From NCBI GenBank assembly GCA_036378675.1, contig DASUWA010000055.1, positions 62,001-126,000 on the forward strand: a stretch of 64,000 nucleotides of DNA, written 5' to 3'. Below are positions 1-8,568 of the stretch, piece after piece. The notes under the pieces are model-generated. The model saw only the letters and a program-made list of their open reading frames with translations. It was not told where the DNA came from and did no database searches. Position numbers and translations under genes: made by a program. This DNA comes from Acidimicrobiales bacterium (GTDB taxonomy: Bacteria; Actinomycetota; Acidimicrobiia; Acidimicrobiales; Palsa-688). Positions within the stretch are counted from its first letter, which is position 1, and each line of letters begins with the position of its first letter.

Positions 1-1
1 C

Positions 2-199
2 GGTGTCCTTGGTATCACCAACAACCTCACGACCATCGAGAACACCCTGACCGCTTCGATCAGCAACGTGACCACCCTTGCGAACTCACTCGTGCAGTCA
101 GGTTCCTACACCTCGAGCCCGACACTGTCGGTGAACACCTCGGGGATACCTGCCGGCACCTACAAGGGCGTGATGACCGTCACGCTGCTCGACCAGTAG
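2..199 (+). CDS. C-terminal end of a secreted/surface beta-sandwich protein (partial)
   Basis: The frame is open from the window edge and ends with TAG at 197-199, giving about 65 residues. The sequence is rich in Thr, Ser and Asn and ends in IPAGTYKGVMTVTLLDQ. A final 'G-T-Y-x-x-x-(L/M)-T-(W/V)-T-L' strand is typical of the last strand of WxL-type and spore-coat-U-like surface domains. It lies 4 bases upstream of a DUF916-like gene, the usual partner of WxL proteins. The family call is an inference because most of the gene is outside the window and no W-x-L tripeptide is visible. Confidence 0.5.
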   Translation, partial: GVLGITNNLTTIENTLTASISNVTTLANSLVQSGSYTSSPTLSVNTSGIPAGTYKGVMTVTLLDQ

Positions 200-203
200 G
201 CAC

Positions 204-857
204 ATGAAGACGAGGATCCGAATCCTCGTTGTGGCAGTAATCGCAGCTGCCGGCGCGCTCACGATGAGCGCGCCGGCGCATGCGGTCCAGACCACGACCT
301 GGGGAATCACCGCTGCGCCGAACGGCAGTGGGCAGAGGACTTCACTCTCCCATCCCGCCGACGGCTCCACCGTCCATGACGCGGTGATCGTGTACAACCG
401 GACTGCTAAGCCGATCACGATTCACCTGTACGTACTCGGGACCAACTACGCCAACGGTTCTTACCAATTCACTAAGCCGACAACCGGGCTTGGAGCAGCA
501 ACCAGCCTTAGGCAAAGCACCGTCCAACTTCGGCCGTACCAGGAACTGCGTGTGCCTGTAACGATCCGCACGCCCCGGGGCGTCAAGTCGACGACGCTCG
601 CCGGCATAGGTGCCGAGGCTGCGGGCGTCAACAACGGCGACTTGACCATCATGGAGCAGCTCGTGGTCCTCGTGAAGGCCACCCCGAGCAACCACCTAAT
701 TCCTCCGGCCATCACCAAGGACCTGTTCCCCTGGGCGCTGATCGCCATCGCTTTGATTGCCGTGTCCGGCGGCTTTGCCGAGCGGGAGCGTCGGAAGAGC
801 AAGAACGCCGGCACAGAGCTGCGCCGTCCACCGGTTCCAGCAATGGGGCCCTCATGA
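204..857 (+). CDS. DUF916-like membrane-anchored surface protein (WxL-interacting-protein type)
   Basis: 217 residues. Residues 1-28 form a signal peptide ending in SAPAHA. About residues 29-160 are a beta-rich domain with the pattern 'hydrophobic-x-N-R-T...ITIHLYVLG', an L-R-P-Y-Q-E-L-R-V-P-V-T-I strand and a late aromatic/hydrophobic strand, as expected for the DUF916 (WxL-interacting protein) fold. A transmembrane helix lies near residues 174-192 (LFPWALIAIALIAVSGGFA), followed by a basic cytoplasmic tail. It is 4 bases downstream of the partial surface-protein gene and its TGA overlaps the next ATG (ATGA), so the three genes are probably co-translated. In Firmicutes such proteins bind peptidoglycan and WxL partners; that role is only inferred here. 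Confidence 0.6.
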   Translation: MKTRIRILVVAVIAAAGALTMSAPAHAVQTTTWGITAAPNGSGQRTSLSHPADGSTVHDAVIVYNRTAKPITIHLYVLGTNYANGSYQFTKPTTGLGAATSLRQSTVQLRPYQELRVPVTIRTPRGVKSTTLAGIGAEAAGVNNGDLTIMEQLVVLVKATPSNHLIPPAITKDLFPWALIAIALIAVSGGFAERERRKSKNAGTELRRPPVPAMGPS

Positions 858-1135
858 CGGCATATGTTGCGCAGGTCGCTCCGGGTCAGGGCCCGGTATC
901 AGTCAGCATGACCATCAGTGGTTCAAGTCCTACGACGACCGTCCCGACAGCTACACCTCCGGGGCCGACAAGCCCGGGTGTCTCGACGTCCCCGCCGCAC
1001 AAGCCGTTGCCTCTGACGGGAGCACCGGTGCTGGCGGGTGTCGACCTTGCTCTACTGCTTGCGGTTGCTGGGGCAACTTTCGTGACCGTGGCCAACCGGA
1101 TGGTCAGCCGGACCGCCGTCAGGCCAGGCTCCTAA
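854..1135 (+). CDS. Small LPLTG cell-wall-anchored protein
   Basis: 93 residues. A short N-terminal segment is followed by a Pro/Thr/Ser-rich spacer (residues 24-50), LPLTG at 52-56, a hydrophobic helix (about 57-80) and an Arg-containing tail (NRMVSRTAVR). This order is the classic C-terminal sorting signal read by sortases. The start is the ATG that overlaps the TGA of the DUF916-like gene, implying translational coupling. No N-terminal signal peptide is visible, which is odd for a sortase substrate; either secretion is by another route or the real N-terminus lies elsewhere. Small LPxTG proteins accompany DUF916 and WxL genes in Csc clusters. Confidence 0.6.
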   Translation: MTAYVAQVAPGQGPVSVSMTISGSSPTTTVPTATPPGPTSPGVSTSPPHKPLPLTGAPVLAGVDLALLLAVAGATFVTVANRMVSRTAVRPGS

Positions 1136-1150
1136 CTCGGGGCCTGGCCT
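1121..1150 (+). terminator. Hairpin after the surface-protein operon
   Basis: A perfect 9-bp inverted repeat, AGGCCAGGC (1121-1129) and GCCTGGCCT (1142-1150), with a 12-nt loop overlaps the stop codon region of the LPLTG gene and is followed by TTGTCT. It is a likely intrinsic terminator, although the U-tract is poor. Confidence 0.55.
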
Positions 1151-1153
1151 TGT

Positions 1154-1176
1154 CTGCCCGCTAGGGAGTCGGGCAG
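1154..1176 (-). terminator. Hairpin at the 3' end of the G1-like peptidase gene
   Basis: Perfect 7-bp inverted repeat CTGCCCG (1154-1160) and CGGGCAG (1170-1176), with the peptidase stop codon in the loop. With the adjacent hairpin it separates two convergent genes. It may work in both directions. Confidence 0.45.
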
Positions 1177-1997
1177 GTTTGGGCGTAGGCGCAGTCGTTG
1201 AACGACTGACCATCCGCCGCGAGCGGCGATGGGGTCGCCTCGTTTATCAATCCCGGCGACAGGATCACGGTTGTCGGATTTCCTTCGGCGATGGTCTGCG
1301 TGGTGCCTGCGGTGAAGCTATTGGTCGGTCCGAAATGCACGGTGCCGACGGGAGCCAACAACGTCTGCAACACCACCAGGGTCGGGGCCTCGAGGATCCA
1401 CTCCGCCGAGGATCGTGAGGAGCTGTACGGGACGGTTTTCGAAAAGTTCCACTTCCCAGAATCGACCACGGAGATATTCCAGTTCGAGCCCGAAGCCTGA
1501 GTGATGTCTACGCTGACCTGATCACCCGGCGTGACAGTGCAGTTTGGGTCCCCGGCGCAATTCGTGAGTTGCGTCTCACCGTCCGGAAGCAGTTCATACC
1601 ACGCGAAATATTGCGGACCGAGGACCGGGTTGTCGGGCAGCGATTGCTCGGAGATGCCGGCCTGGATCAGGTCGGTCGAACCCGGCACGAAGCCGCCGAT
1701 ACCAGCCCAGGTCGCGGCGAACCCGGGAGGAACGAGGCCAGCTGCAGGCACCGTGAACGTAGATGAGACTCCGGTTACCGGAGCTGAGGGGGTCACTGCA
1801 TATCCGGACCAGTTCAGGCTGTTGACCGTGTCGGCCCGCATGGGAAGGAGGCTGTGGGACTTCGCTCGGATCATGACTCCGGTCAGAGCCGACGTCGGGC
1901 GGCCACTGGCCGACACCTTCGTCATCCCTCCACTCGCCACCACCAAACCTGCAAGTCCGACAGCAACGACGATGAGCTTGGACGCTCGAACCCGCAT
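1161..1997 (-). CDS. Secreted G1 (eqolisin)-like glutamic peptidase
   Basis: 278 residues from the ATG at 1997, which is preceded by a strong Shine-Dalgarno sequence (GGGGAGG, 6 nt away); the frame stays open much further upstream but that part overlaps helD antisense. Residues 1-31 form a signal peptide or N-terminal anchor. The mature protein has the eqolisin signature NWSGYAV (62-68), FTVP (81-84), W-A-G-I-G-G then D-L-I-Q-A-G with candidate catalytic Gln112, and A-E-W-I-L-E with candidate catalytic Glu199. The paired cysteines CAGDPNC may form a disulfide. In fungi these are acid proteases with a Gln/Glu dyad; bacterial members are little studied. Confidence 0.75.
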   Translation of the reverse strand: MRVRASKLIVVAVGLAGLVVASGGMTKVSASGRPTSALTGVMIRAKSHSLLPMRADTVNSLNWSGYAVTPSAPVTGVSSTFTVPAAGLVPPGFAATWAGIGGFVPGSTDLIQAGISEQSLPDNPVLGPQYFAWYELLPDGETQLTNCAGDPNCTVTPGDQVSVDITQASGSNWNISVVDSGKWNFSKTVPYSSSRSSAEWILEAPTLVVLQTLLAPVGTVHFGPTNSFTAGTTQTIAEGNPTTVILSPGLINEATPSPLAADGQSFNDCAYAQTCPTP

Positions 1998-2071
1998 CAA
2001 ACCTCCCCAGTCAGGACACCACCAGGCATCTTCCCAGTGGGTGGCCGTGGATAACTTACCCTGATATTGCC

Positions 2072-4237
2072 TCAGGCGGAACTGGGTTGGGCGGCGGCCA
2101 ACCCAGCCGGGAGCCTCCCGGAATGAACCACGGTGAGAGATTGAGTCGCACGAGTTAGGGCGACGTAAAGCGATCGCAAGCCTTGCGGAGACTCCCGAGC
2201 GATCCGTTCGGGTTCCACCACGGTCACCGCGTCGAATTCGAGGCCCTTTGCATCCTCGACGCCCAAAAGCGAAACCCTCTCGTCGAGCGCTCCCTGCCCG
2301 ACTCGGCCCACCGGGATGCCCACGGATTCGAATGCGTCTGCCAGAGCGTCCAGCACCGAGGGTGGGGCGAGCACCCCGATGGTCCCGGCGCCGGGTCCAC
2401 GATCGGCGTCGAGTGAATCGAGTTCCCGTTTCAGGGCTCCGACCGAAGCGGCCACCAACCCTTCGTCCGGGAGATCGGCGCCTGCCGGGACCGGGACGGT
2501 CAGAGGAGGATGGCCGCTGGCTCGGACCGCTTCGGGCGGACGCATCCCGGGTGCGACCTGTGCCAGGATCCGGGAAGCGAGGTCCATGATCTCGGCGGGT
2601 GTCCGGTAGTTGACGGTGAGCTCGGAGAGGCGCCACCCGCGCCGGGCGGGTAGGTGCTCGACGACCTGGGCCCACGACGCCGGGGCCCAGTTCCCGGTCG
2701 CTTGGGCGACGTCGCCGACGACCGTCATCGACCCGGAGAGACTGCGGCGTCCAACCATTCGCAGCTGCATAGGCGACAGGTCCTGAGCCTCATCGACCAC
2801 CACGTGACCAAAAGCCCTGATCGGATCCTCGGCTTCACCCTCGCGCCGCCGCCGGCGGGGTCCGAGGAGGGCGAGGGCTTCATCGAGAAGGGCAATGTCG
2901 GCGTCGGTCCACGCGATCGGAGCGTTCGGCTCGCCTCGGTCCCGGCGAAGCAGTGCTCTTTCCTCAGCGCTGAGGAGGTCCCGCGCCGCGAGGTCGATCA
3001 ACGCGGTAGCGCCAAATAGGTCATGGAGAAGCTGTTCGGGGCTCAGAACCGGCCACATACGGTCGAGCGCCTCGGTCATGGCCGGCTCACGGCGCAGAGA
3101 GCGCCCCAGTTCCTCGGCGGTCAGCGGTTCCGAGGCAAAGTCGTGATCCGAACTCTCGCCGTTCGGCGCTGCTTGATCCAGCAAGCTTCTGTACAGCACC
3201 GATTCGAAAGCCCGGCGCCGGGCGTTGTGGCCCCCGGGGCGCCGGCGGGCGGCGGCGACGATGTTGGCCGACATGCGGGGGGTTATCCGGAGTACTCGTG
3301 AGCCGTAGGGGACCTCAGTGGTGTGACGGAGAGGCCGCTCGCGATTGGACACCGCACGCGCGATCACCTTGGCCATCCGTACGTCGCCCTTCAATCGGGC
3401 GACGTCGTCGTCTTCCCTTCCGGTGGGCCGAGTTCCGGGGTATAGGGCGGTGACCGTGGAAAGCTCGACCCCGTTTTCGTCTAGGGACGGAAGCACGTGC
3501 TCGATGTAGCGGAGAAACGTCGGGTTTGGTCCGACTACCAGTACGCCCTGGCCTTCCAGTGGGAACCGGTGGGTGTAGAGGAGATAGGCGGCCCGGTGCA
3601 GAGCAACCGCGGTCTTTCCGGTTCCAGGACCGCCTTGGACGACGAGGATGCCGGCGAGCGGGCCCCGGATGATCTCGTCCTGCTCGCGCTGGATGGTGGC
3701 GACGATGTCTTGCATCCGACCGGTACGAGAACGCTCGAGGGCGGCGGTGAGCACCTGGGGTCCAGAAAGGCCGAGGCTCGCCCCGGAGTCGCTCCCCTCT
3801 TCGTCGAAGTACTCGTCCTCCAGGTCGAGGACACTCCTACCTTCGGTAAGCAGATGCCGCCGGCGACGCAGACCCATCGGATGGGCGCCGGTTGCCCGGT
3901 AGAAGGGCTCGGCGATGGGAGCCCGCCAGTCGACCACCAGCGGCTCTTGGTCGCGGTCGGACACTGCCAGCCGCCCTATGTGGAAGTCCTCCGGCCCGTC
4001 TGGGCTGGCCTTGTCGATGCGCCCGAACACGAGCGATGCGTCGCCGATATCGAGTTGCTCGAGGCGGCCAAGGCTGTTACGCACCCTTATGTCCCTTTCC
4101 GTAACGGCCTGGAAGGTGCCGCCCCTCTCTCCGAAAGCGTCTTGAAGCATCGCGGCCGTCCTGGCCCGCATGGCGGCTAGCCGCTCATAGGCGAGATCCA
4201 CGTGTGCCTGCTCGGCCGGAACGTCCGGGTGGGTCAT
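2072..4237 (-). CDS. helD: HelD-like UvrD/Rep-family ATPase, RNA polymerase-associated
   Basis: 721 residues when started at the ATG at 4237 ([10 protein letters not shown]), which matches the family N-terminus 'E-Q-x-x-V-D-x-x-Y-x-R-L' better than a start 14 codons earlier. The N-terminal helical arm is followed by Walker A GGPGTGKT (202-209), Walker B VVVDEAQD (479-486), and the C-terminal superfamily-I motifs GLEFD and LYVALTRA. HelD proteins of Bacillus and mycobacteria bind RNA polymerase and release stalled or nucleic-acid-bound enzyme; that function is known for the family, not shown here. It is divergent from hemE with about 100 bp between them. Confidence 0.85.
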   Translation of the reverse strand: MTHPDVPAEQAHVDLAYERLAAMRARTAAMLQDAFGERGGTFQAVTERDIRVRNSLGRLEQLDIGDASLVFGRIDKASPDGPEDFHIGRLAVSDRDQEPLVVDWRAPIAEPFYRATGAHPMGLRRRRHLLTEGRSVLDLEDEYFDEEGSDSGASLGLSGPQVLTAALERSRTGRMQDIVATIQREQDEIIRGPLAGILVVQGGPGTGKTAVALHRAAYLLYTHRFPLEGQGVLVVGPNPTFLRYIEHVLPSLDENGVELSTVTALYPGTRPTGREDDDVARLKGDVRMAKVIARAVSNRERPLRHTTEVPYGSRVLRITPRMSANIVAAARRRPGGHNARRRAFESVLYRSLLDQAAPNGESSDHDFASEPLTAEELGRSLRREPAMTEALDRMWPVLSPEQLLHDLFGATALIDLAARDLLSAEERALLRRDRGEPNAPIAWTDADIALLDEALALLGPRRRRREGEAEDPIRAFGHVVVDEAQDLSPMQLRMVGRRSLSGSMTVVGDVAQATGNWAPASWAQVVEHLPARRGWRLSELTVNYRTPAEIMDLASRILAQVAPGMRPPEAVRASGHPPLTVPVPAGADLPDEGLVAASVGALKRELDSLDADRGPGAGTIGVLAPPSVLDALADAFESVGIPVGRVGQGALDERVSLLGVEDAKGLEFDAVTVVEPERIARESPQGLRSLYVALTRATQSLTVVHSGRLPAGLAAAQPSSA

Positions 4238-4326
4238 ATGGGAACCAACGAGTCTGCGCGCTTGGGAAGACTTCCGCAAGCCACTCGACGCTCAATGACG
4301 AATCCCGCGCAAAGAGAAACCTTGAC

Positions 4327-4332
4327 TAGCTT
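4327..4332 (+). promoter_or_regulatory. -10 box TAGCTT for hemE, probably leaderless
   Basis: TANNNT hexamer followed by a 7-nt spacer and the ATG at 4340. This places the transcription start at or next to the ATG. No -35 at normal spacing is obvious. Confidence 0.5.
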
Positions 4333-4339
4333 CCCAACA

Positions 4340-5380
4340 ATGACACCGGCAGGCGGCGACACCGACCCCTTCCTGGCGGCATGCCAGGGCAAGCCAACCC
4401 CTTACGTCCCGGTGTGGTTCATGCGGCAAGCCGGCAGGGCGCTGCCTGAATATCGGGCCCTCAGAGGTTCCGACAGCATCCTGGACGTCGTCAAGAGGCC
4501 AGACCTGGTCGTCGAGCTGACCCTGCAGCCAGTACGCCGATATGGCGTTGACGCTGCGATCCTCTTCTCCGACATAATCGTGCCGGTCGCCTCCGTCGGA
4601 TTCGGAGTTGACGTCGCCCACGGGGTGGGACCTGTCGTCGAGCGACCCTTCCGTTCCTCGGCCGACCTCGACAGACTCCGTCCGCTCGATCCCGAGGAAG
4701 ACGTGCCCCACGTCTTGGAGAGCGTGCGGTTGCTCTCACAGGAGTCTCCGGTGCCCGTGATTGGATTCGCCGGAGCTCCCTTCACCGTTGCGAGTTACCT
4801 CGTCGAGGGTGGCCCGTCCAGAGATCACGCAAAGACCAAGACGCTGATGTACTCGGCTCCTTCGCTCTGGGCTGAGCTGCTTGATCGGCTGGCAGACATG
4901 TCGCTGTCGTTGTTGCGCGCTCAAATCGGTTCCGGCGTCCAGGCTGTACAACTCTTCGACAGCTGGGTCGGAGCGCTCAACCCGGCTGACTACAGCCGCT
5001 ACGTCCTTCCGTTCTCGCGGAAGATCCTTGAAGGACTCGCCGACCTCGACGTCCCGCGAATCCACTTCGGGGTCGGCACGGGCGAGTTGCTGGGCCTGAT
5101 GGCCGATGCGTGCGCCGACGTGGTCGGCGTTGACTGGCGAGTCCCGCTCTCAACGGCGCGGACACGGGTCGGTCCCCGCGTCAGCCTGCAAGGCAATCTG
5201 GATCCGGCGGCGATTGTGGCCGGCTGGGAGTCGACGCGGTCGTTGGCCGAGGAGACGCTGATCGAGGGCGGCGGCCGACGACACATCTTCAACCTTGGAC
5301 ACGGTGTATTGCCAGACAGCGATCCAGACGTACTAACTCGACTGGTCGATTATTGCCATGGTTGGAGACCCGCAGCTTGA
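4340..5380 (+). CDS. hemE: Uroporphyrinogen decarboxylase
   Basis: 346 residues from the ATG at 4340 (MTPAGGD); an in-frame ATG at 4295 is possible, but 4340 gives the normal family length and sits 7 nt after a -10-like box. The enzyme decarboxylates the four acetate side chains of uroporphyrinogen III to give coproporphyrinogen III in the cytosol. Hallmarks seen are [15 protein letters not shown] near the N-terminus, ILFSDIIVP with the substrate-binding Asp, [17 protein letters not shown] and LFDSWVG. Its stop overlaps the next gene (TTGA), so hemE and hemY form an operon. Confidence 0.95.
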   Translation: MTPAGGDTDPFLAACQGKPTPYVPVWFMRQAGRALPEYRALRGSDSILDVVKRPDLVVELTLQPVRRYGVDAAILFSDIIVPVASVGFGVDVAHGVGPVVERPFRSSADLDRLRPLDPEEDVPHVLESVRLLSQESPVPVIGFAGAPFTVASYLVEGGPSRDHAKTKTLMYSAPSLWAELLDRLADMSLSLLRAQIGSGVQAVQLFDSWVGALNPADYSRYVLPFSRKILEGLADLDVPRIHFGVGTGELLGLMADACADVVGVDWRVPLSTARTRVGPRVSLQGNLDPAAIVAGWESTRSLAEETLIEGGGRRHIFNLGHGVLPDSDPDVLTRLVDYCHGWRPAA

Positions 5381-6726
5381 AGATTGCCGTCATTGGTGGA
5401 GGGATCGCCGGTCTCGCGGCAGCTTGGGAGTTGCGAGGTTCCGCCGAAGTGACGATCTTCGAACCAGGGCCATTGGGGGGGTGCATTCGAACCAGCTCCT
5501 TCGGCGGCAAACCAGTCGACGAGGGAGCCGACTCGTTCATAACTCGGGTTCCTGGGGCCGTAAGTCTTTCTCGAGAACTCGGAATCGATTCGGAGTTGGT
5601 CGCTCCGAGCGCCGGGAGCACGCTGTTGTGGTGGGACGGACATTTGCGCCCGATACCAGATGGGCTCGTCGTAGGGGTTCCCAGCCAGTTACCAAGCCTT
5701 GTCGGCAGCGGCATCCTGTCCCCACGCGGGGTTGCTCGCGCCGCCCTCGATCTGGTGCTCCCACGCCGCAGAGACCCGAGGGCGTTAACGGTACGCGAAC
5801 TGATTGGTGACCGCTTCGGCTATGAAGTTGCCGACCGACTGGTCGATCCGCTCGTTGGCACCATCAATGCTGGGTGGACCGGGAACCTCGGCGCGGCCGA
5901 GGTCGTGCCTCAGCTGGTCGCCGTCGCAGAACGCTCTCGCAGTCTGATGCGCGGACTTAGGTCGACGGAACAAGTGGACACCGGGCCTCTTTTTCAAGCT
6001 CCGGTCGGAGGCATGGGGCGACTCGTAGAGGCGCTCATCGACGCTTTACAGTCGAACGGCGTCTTGCTCATCTCGGAGGCGGTCGACTCGGTCTCAAGCC
6101 TTGGCGGTCAGGTCGTGCTGACGCCTACCGGCGAATCGTTTGACGGCGCGGTCGTGGCGACGCCCGCGCGAACGGCCGCCGCGATTCTGGGAAGAGGGCA
6201 TGACGAGATGGCGCCGCTTGCCGATTTGCCGACCGCGTCTGTGGCCTTGGTGACGGCTGCGTTCAGCGACCTCGAAGCCCCCGATGAAGTGAACGGGTTC
6301 CTCGTACCTCGGGGGACCGATCAACTCTTGACCGCATGTTCATTCGGCTCCAACAAGTGGCCCCAGTGGGGCGATCCAGGGCGAGCTGTTGTTCGGCTTT
6401 CGGCGGGCAGGTACGGAGATGAAGCCGCCCTCAAGCTCGACGATGTCGAACTAACCGGTCGGCTCATTGAGGAATTGGGGCAAGCTCTCGGGCGCTCAGT
6501 CGATCCGCTCGAGGCCCGCGTGTCCCGATGGCCCAGTGCATTTCCCCAATACCTTCCAGGACACACCAGCCGCGTTGAGGCCGTGGATCGGGCTCTGCGG
6601 CGACGCCTACCCACCGTCGCGCTGGCCGGTTCCTCCTATCGCGGCATTGGAATTCCGAGTTGCATTGCCTCGGGGCGAAACGCCGCCAGGTTGGTCATGG
6701 AGCGATCGCGCGACCTGACGGGCTGA
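5377..6726 (+). CDS. hemY: Protoporphyrinogen/coproporphyrinogen III oxidase (HemY/CgoX type)
   Basis: 449 residues from the TTG at 5377, which overlaps the hemE TGA and has a GGAG motif 10 nt upstream; translation then begins LKIAVIGGG, directly at the FAD-binding Rossmann motif ([15 protein letters not shown]). The C-terminus ends with the FAD-contact pattern '[16 protein letters not shown]'. In most Actinobacteria this family (CgoX) oxidises coproporphyrinogen III to coproporphyrin III in the coproporphyrin-dependent haem pathway; the exact substrate cannot be read from sequence. The adjacent hemE supports a haem role. Confidence 0.9.
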   Translation: MKIAVIGGGIAGLAAAWELRGSAEVTIFEPGPLGGCIRTSSFGGKPVDEGADSFITRVPGAVSLSRELGIDSELVAPSAGSTLLWWDGHLRPIPDGLVVGVPSQLPSLVGSGILSPRGVARAALDLVLPRRRDPRALTVRELIGDRFGYEVADRLVDPLVGTINAGWTGNLGAAEVVPQLVAVAERSRSLMRGLRSTEQVDTGPLFQAPVGGMGRLVEALIDALQSNGVLLISEAVDSVSSLGGQVVLTPTGESFDGAVVATPARTAAAILGRGHDEMAPLADLPTASVALVTAAFSDLEAPDEVNGFLVPRGTDQLLTACSFGSNKWPQWGDPGRAVVRLSAGRYGDEAALKLDDVELTGRLIEELGQALGRSVDPLEARVSRWPSAFPQYLPGHTSRVEAVDRALRRRLPTVALAGSSYRGIGIPSCIASGRNAARLVMERSRDLTG

Positions 6727-6734
6727 ACCAACGA

Positions 6735-7598
6735 TCAACGCATCGTTCTTGCCTTGCTTGGTGCCGCTTCACTCTTGGTTGCGGGCTGAGGGCGGCACTG
6801 GAGAACGATCATCTGACTAACTCTGAAAAGCCCAGGGAGCCAGAGAACTCGGCTCAGAGCCCGCTTCTTACGCCCCACGTTCCAGCCGACAGGACGCCGG
6901 CGGTCAATGACGAAAGCCCGTCTGACCAAGCGCTGGAACTCCTGCCAGGTGTATTCGCGCAAGTGGCTCGATGCAACGAAGTACTCAGATCGCGGCTGAC
7001 GGACGCCTGCCAGACGGTCCTTCAGCTTGGCTCTCACGATCGGCGCGCTATGACGGTTCGGCGTAGCCAGCAGCGCACACCCGTCCGGACGAAGCACTCT
7101 CGCAAGCTCGCACACCCCTGCCTGATCGTTCGGGAGGTGCTCGATCGTGTCGTCACATACGAGCCCGTCAAAGACGGCACTGCGGAACGGAAGCCGTTCT
7201 ACGTCTCCTGCCACTCCAAGCAAAGTCAGTCCGCGATAGGCCGCGACCGCTTGCGCAGTTCGCACCATGCCCCAGCCGATGTCGAGGATTACGACCGAGC
7301 GTGATCTTCGGCTTGCCAACTCCATGGCAACCGCAGGGTTGGGACCACAACCTGCATCGAGGATGAGTCCGTCGGTTTGATCGAGCCCCTCCACGACCTT
7401 TGTCATCGTTTCGGGGGCGGATAGGACCGGGACGTCATAGTCCGGGCCCTCGCCGATGCGCTCCCAGAAGTCTCGTCCGAGCTCGATGTAGAGGTTCTTT
7501 ATTGCGCCCTCGTTCCGGGAAAGAACCGCCTCCTTACTGAGCGTGCGATGACGTTCAAGAGGATCTCTCGGGGCTTTCGAGCCGTCCTCCTCAGTCAC
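6735..7598 (-). CDS. Class I SAM-dependent methyltransferase
   Basis: 287 residues, GTG start at 7598. A Rossmann methyltransferase core begins near residue 75: motif I LILDAGCGPNPAVAMEL, an acidic residue in VVILDIG, V-A-G-D-V-E-R-L-P-F, and motif DGLVCDDTIEHLPN, typical of Methyltransf_11 proteins. It lies 13 bases after the stop of the CmoB-like gene on the same strand, so the two are probably one transcript. The substrate is unknown; the surrounding glycan genes make a sugar or a lipid-linked saccharide the natural guess. It converges on hemY with only 8 bases between them. Confidence 0.8.
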   Translation of the reverse strand: MTEEDGSKAPRDPLERHRTLSKEAVLSRNEGAIKNLYIELGRDFWERIGEGPDYDVPVLSAPETMTKVVEGLDQTDGLILDAGCGPNPAVAMELASRRSRSVVILDIGWGMVRTAQAVAAYRGLTLLGVAGDVERLPFRSAVFDGLVCDDTIEHLPNDQAGVCELARVLRPDGCALLATPNRHSAPIVRAKLKDRLAGVRQPRSEYFVASSHLREYTWQEFQRLVRRAFVIDRRRPVGWNVGRKKRALSRVLWLPGLFRVSQMIVLQCRPQPATKSEAAPSKARTMR

Positions 7599-7611
7599 TG
7601 AGAGTGCTCGA

Positions 7612-8388
7612 TCATGTCGGCCGCGGTCTTGCCAGCCAGCCTCGCCCGAGGATGCCCCTTTGCCCAGGCTTGCGGGCGGCTATCCCTGTCAGCAGCGAGT
7701 GGTCGTTCTTACTCGGGCCTCCTGGACCGTAAGGGAAGAGAAATCGTTTTCCACGACGGACCACGTCGAAGCCGCTCATCGAGAGAAAATTCTCCATGCC
7801 AGGACTATTGGGCACCCACCATTGGTCCTCGTAGGGGTGGACCGCCGCGCTCGCATAACGCGGAGCGACTATCTCAAGCAGTGGATCTATTGCTTCAGCC
7901 AGAACGAGTGATCCAGCACAAACATCGCGAATCTTCTCGAGAGCTAGAACGGGGTCTCGAAGGTGCAGCAGCATCGCCCCGCAGAAGACCACATCGAATC
8001 GACCATCCTCCGCAGGATCCAACTCGTATACGGACCGGTTGCGGCGGTTAACCGCGGACCCCAGGGCGGCCTTCGCTGTGGCAAACCCGGGCCCTCGTTC
8101 GGCGCCGATTTCCCGAATAAGTTCCGGACCCGCAGTTTTCATATCGAGAACGAAGTCGAGCCCCTCGGGGTCATCGACGTCTATCGCCACGACCTCCCGG
8201 GCACCCCGGCGTTCCATCTCGAACGCCCAGTATCCATCGAACGTCCCGACGTCGAGACAGCGACCGCCCCTTACGGAATCCGGCCAAGGAATAAGCGGGG
8301 CTACGGGCCTGGTATCGATCCATCCCGGCGTTGTTGATCCGTCGGGTAGTTCGATCGTGTGGTACCAGGTTCGCGATTGCGACGACAT
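7612..8388 (-). CDS. CmoB-like (DUF1698) methyltransferase, paralogue 1
   Basis: 258 residues when started at the ATG at 8388, which has a TACGAT box 7 nt upstream; an alternative ATG at 8460 would add 24 residues. N-terminal motif WYHTIELPDGSTTPGWID, then SAM-binding CLDVGTFDGYWAFEMERRGA, an acidic residue in VVAIDVDD, and DVVFCGAMLLHLRDP. The family includes CmoB, which modifies tRNA wobble uridine, but many relatives sit in glycan clusters. The same architecture recurs at 10.6-11.4 and 24.0-24.8 kb. A sugar substrate is inferred from context only. Confidence 0.8.
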   Translation of the reverse strand: MSSQSRTWYHTIELPDGSTTPGWIDTRPVAPLIPWPDSVRGGRCLDVGTFDGYWAFEMERRGAREVVAIDVDDPEGLDFVLDMKTAGPELIREIGAERGPGFATAKAALGSAVNRRNRSVYELDPAEDGRFDVVFCGAMLLHLRDPVLALEKIRDVCAGSLVLAEAIDPLLEIVAPRYASAAVHPYEDQWWVPNSPGMENFLSMSGFDVVRRGKRFLFPYGPGGPSKNDHSLLTGIAARKPGQRGILGRGWLARPRPT

Positions 8389-8395
8389 CCCGTGG

Positions 8396-8401
8396 ATCGT
8401 A
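8396..8401 (-). promoter_or_regulatory. -10 box TACGAT for the CmoB-like gene
   Basis: On the minus strand TACGAT is followed by a 7-nt spacer and the ATG at 8388, the leaderless arrangement seen at several other genes in this window. Confidence 0.45.
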
Positions 8402-8568
8402 GCGCCGATGTCAATTATCAAACGGGCGCTTTGGGCTGCACTACGCTCCCGTGCTCGCATGCTTGCGATGATTGAGGGCTGCTTCTCGGGTTCGACAGGC
8501 CGGGCGGGAACGCGGGTGCGTCCAGGACGTGGCTTTCGTCGGACGGTAAAGATGCGAGCGGGTACCCG

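Noticed and set aside
1998-2675. 225-residue N-terminal extension of the G1-like peptidase frame
   Set aside because: The extension is Arg-rich, overlaps helD, and the ATG at 1997 has a strong Shine-Dalgarno sequence and a signal peptide directly after it.
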